A DNA stretch of 64,000 bases, from positions 186,001 through 250,000 of the forward strand of contig NZ_JAETZZ010000002.1 of assembly GCF_022627325.1 (NCBI RefSeq). The letters are read 5' to 3'. Below, piece after piece: positions 63,892-64,000 of this stretch (its first letter is position 1; every line of letters begins with the position of its first letter). This DNA is from Pseudomonas putida. GTDB lineage: Bacteria > Pseudomonadota > Gammaproteobacteria > Pseudomonadales > Pseudomonadaceae. The translations under genes were made by a program, and so were the position numbers. Under the pieces are notes generated by a model. That model was not told where the DNA came from. It did not search any database and was given only the letters and a program-made list of their open reading frames with translations.

Positions 63892-64000
63892 TCACTGCAC
63901 CGGCAGGAAGTTCATCAGCAACAGGCTTTGCGCGTAGTTGAGCCCGATCCGCCGGTAGCGCTCGTCCAACATTTGCGCCAGCAAATCCAGGCGCGCCACG
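63892..64000 (-). CDS. C-terminal end of an unidentified protein (cut by window)
   Basis: The minus frame ending at the TGA 63892-63894 is open to the window edge and reads ARLDLLAQMLDERYRRIGLN then YAQSLLLMNFLPVQ. The helix-rich tail looks like real coding sequence with normal codon use, but 35 residues are too few to assign a family. Its body lies to the right of the window. Confidence 0.6.
   Translation of the reverse strand, partial: VARLDLLAQMLDERYRRIGLNYAQSLLLMNFLPVQ

Overview
The window is about 64 kb of a GC-rich chromosome that looks like a member of the Pseudomonas putida group. The clues are the complete mdcABCDEGH-madLM malonate operon, small Pseudomonas families (DUF2790, DUF2986, DUF1289), a XylS/BenR-type regulator, many LysR regulators, and extragenic palindromes built on gccggc-ttgccggc. 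I found no tRNA, rRNA, CRISPR array, prophage or insertion sequence. Nearly all of it is accessory catabolism, transport and regulation, with few housekeeping genes (trmK, a U32 peptidase/RlhA homologue, fluoride channel). Species assignment is inference.

Layout. 1-5.5 kb: galactarate/glucarate use (partial GudP-type permease, GarD, 2-oxoglutarate semialdehyde dehydrogenase, divergent FadR-type regulator). 5.7-12.8 kb: small membrane and secreted proteins, a YeeE/YedE sulfur transporter, LysR, DUF606 protein, and a DUF2231 membrane protein coupled to a sorbosone-dehydrogenase-like lipoprotein. 12.8-15 kb: a large OsmC-YcaO fusion. 15.2-20.3 kb: a periplasmic molybdenum hydroxylase of the IorAB type with a three-haem cytochrome and XdhC. 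20.4-22 kb: a solute-binding protein, a small hypothetical protein and a structured gene-free stretch. 22-26.9 kb: an acid-sugar-like cluster (TIM barrel, SDR, MFS, amidohydrolase) with a divergent LysR gene. 27-30.1 kb: lipoprotein, cysteine hydrolase abutting a decayed histidine-kinase tail, basic secreted protein, FNT channel. 30.2-35.6 kb: a three-subunit PaoABC/YagTSR-type aldehyde oxidoreductase and a convergent HisKA_2-type sensor kinase. 35.7-42 kb: SDR, hemerythrin, fluoride channel with an overlapping DUF2986 gene, DUF1289, and an unusual chemoreceptor. 42-46.8 kb: LysR, DUF2790, trmK, RidA, U32 peptidase. 46.9-50.7 kb: aminotransferase, aldehyde dehydrogenase and LuxR regulator. 50.9-59.1 kb: the malonate decarboxylase operon and its LysR regulator. 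59.4-64 kb: enoyl-CoA hydratase/3-hydroxyisobutyryl-CoA hydrolase-like protein, acyl-CoA dehydrogenase, BenR/XylS-type regulator, alpha/beta hydrolase, and the end of an unidentified gene.

How the genes work together. Galactarate is imported, dehydrated and finally oxidised to 2-oxoglutarate; the intermediate 5-keto-4-deoxyglucarate dehydratase is not in the window and may lie just left of it. Malonate enters by MadLM, is loaded on the MdcC carrier by MdcA/MdcH and decarboxylated by MdcDE to acetyl-CoA; MdcB and MdcG make and attach the prosthetic group. Two distinct Mo-hydroxylases probably oxidise different aldehydes or N-heterocycles, one exported and feeding a cytochrome, the other cytosolic and FAD-linked.

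I did not find a clearly unprecedented system. The best places for a second look are the acid-sugar-like cluster of unknown substrate, the OsmC-YcaO fusion, the receptor without an N-terminal membrane anchor, the orphan BenR-like regulator, the structured 21.7-22.0 kb stretch, and the fluoride-channel/DUF2986 overlap.
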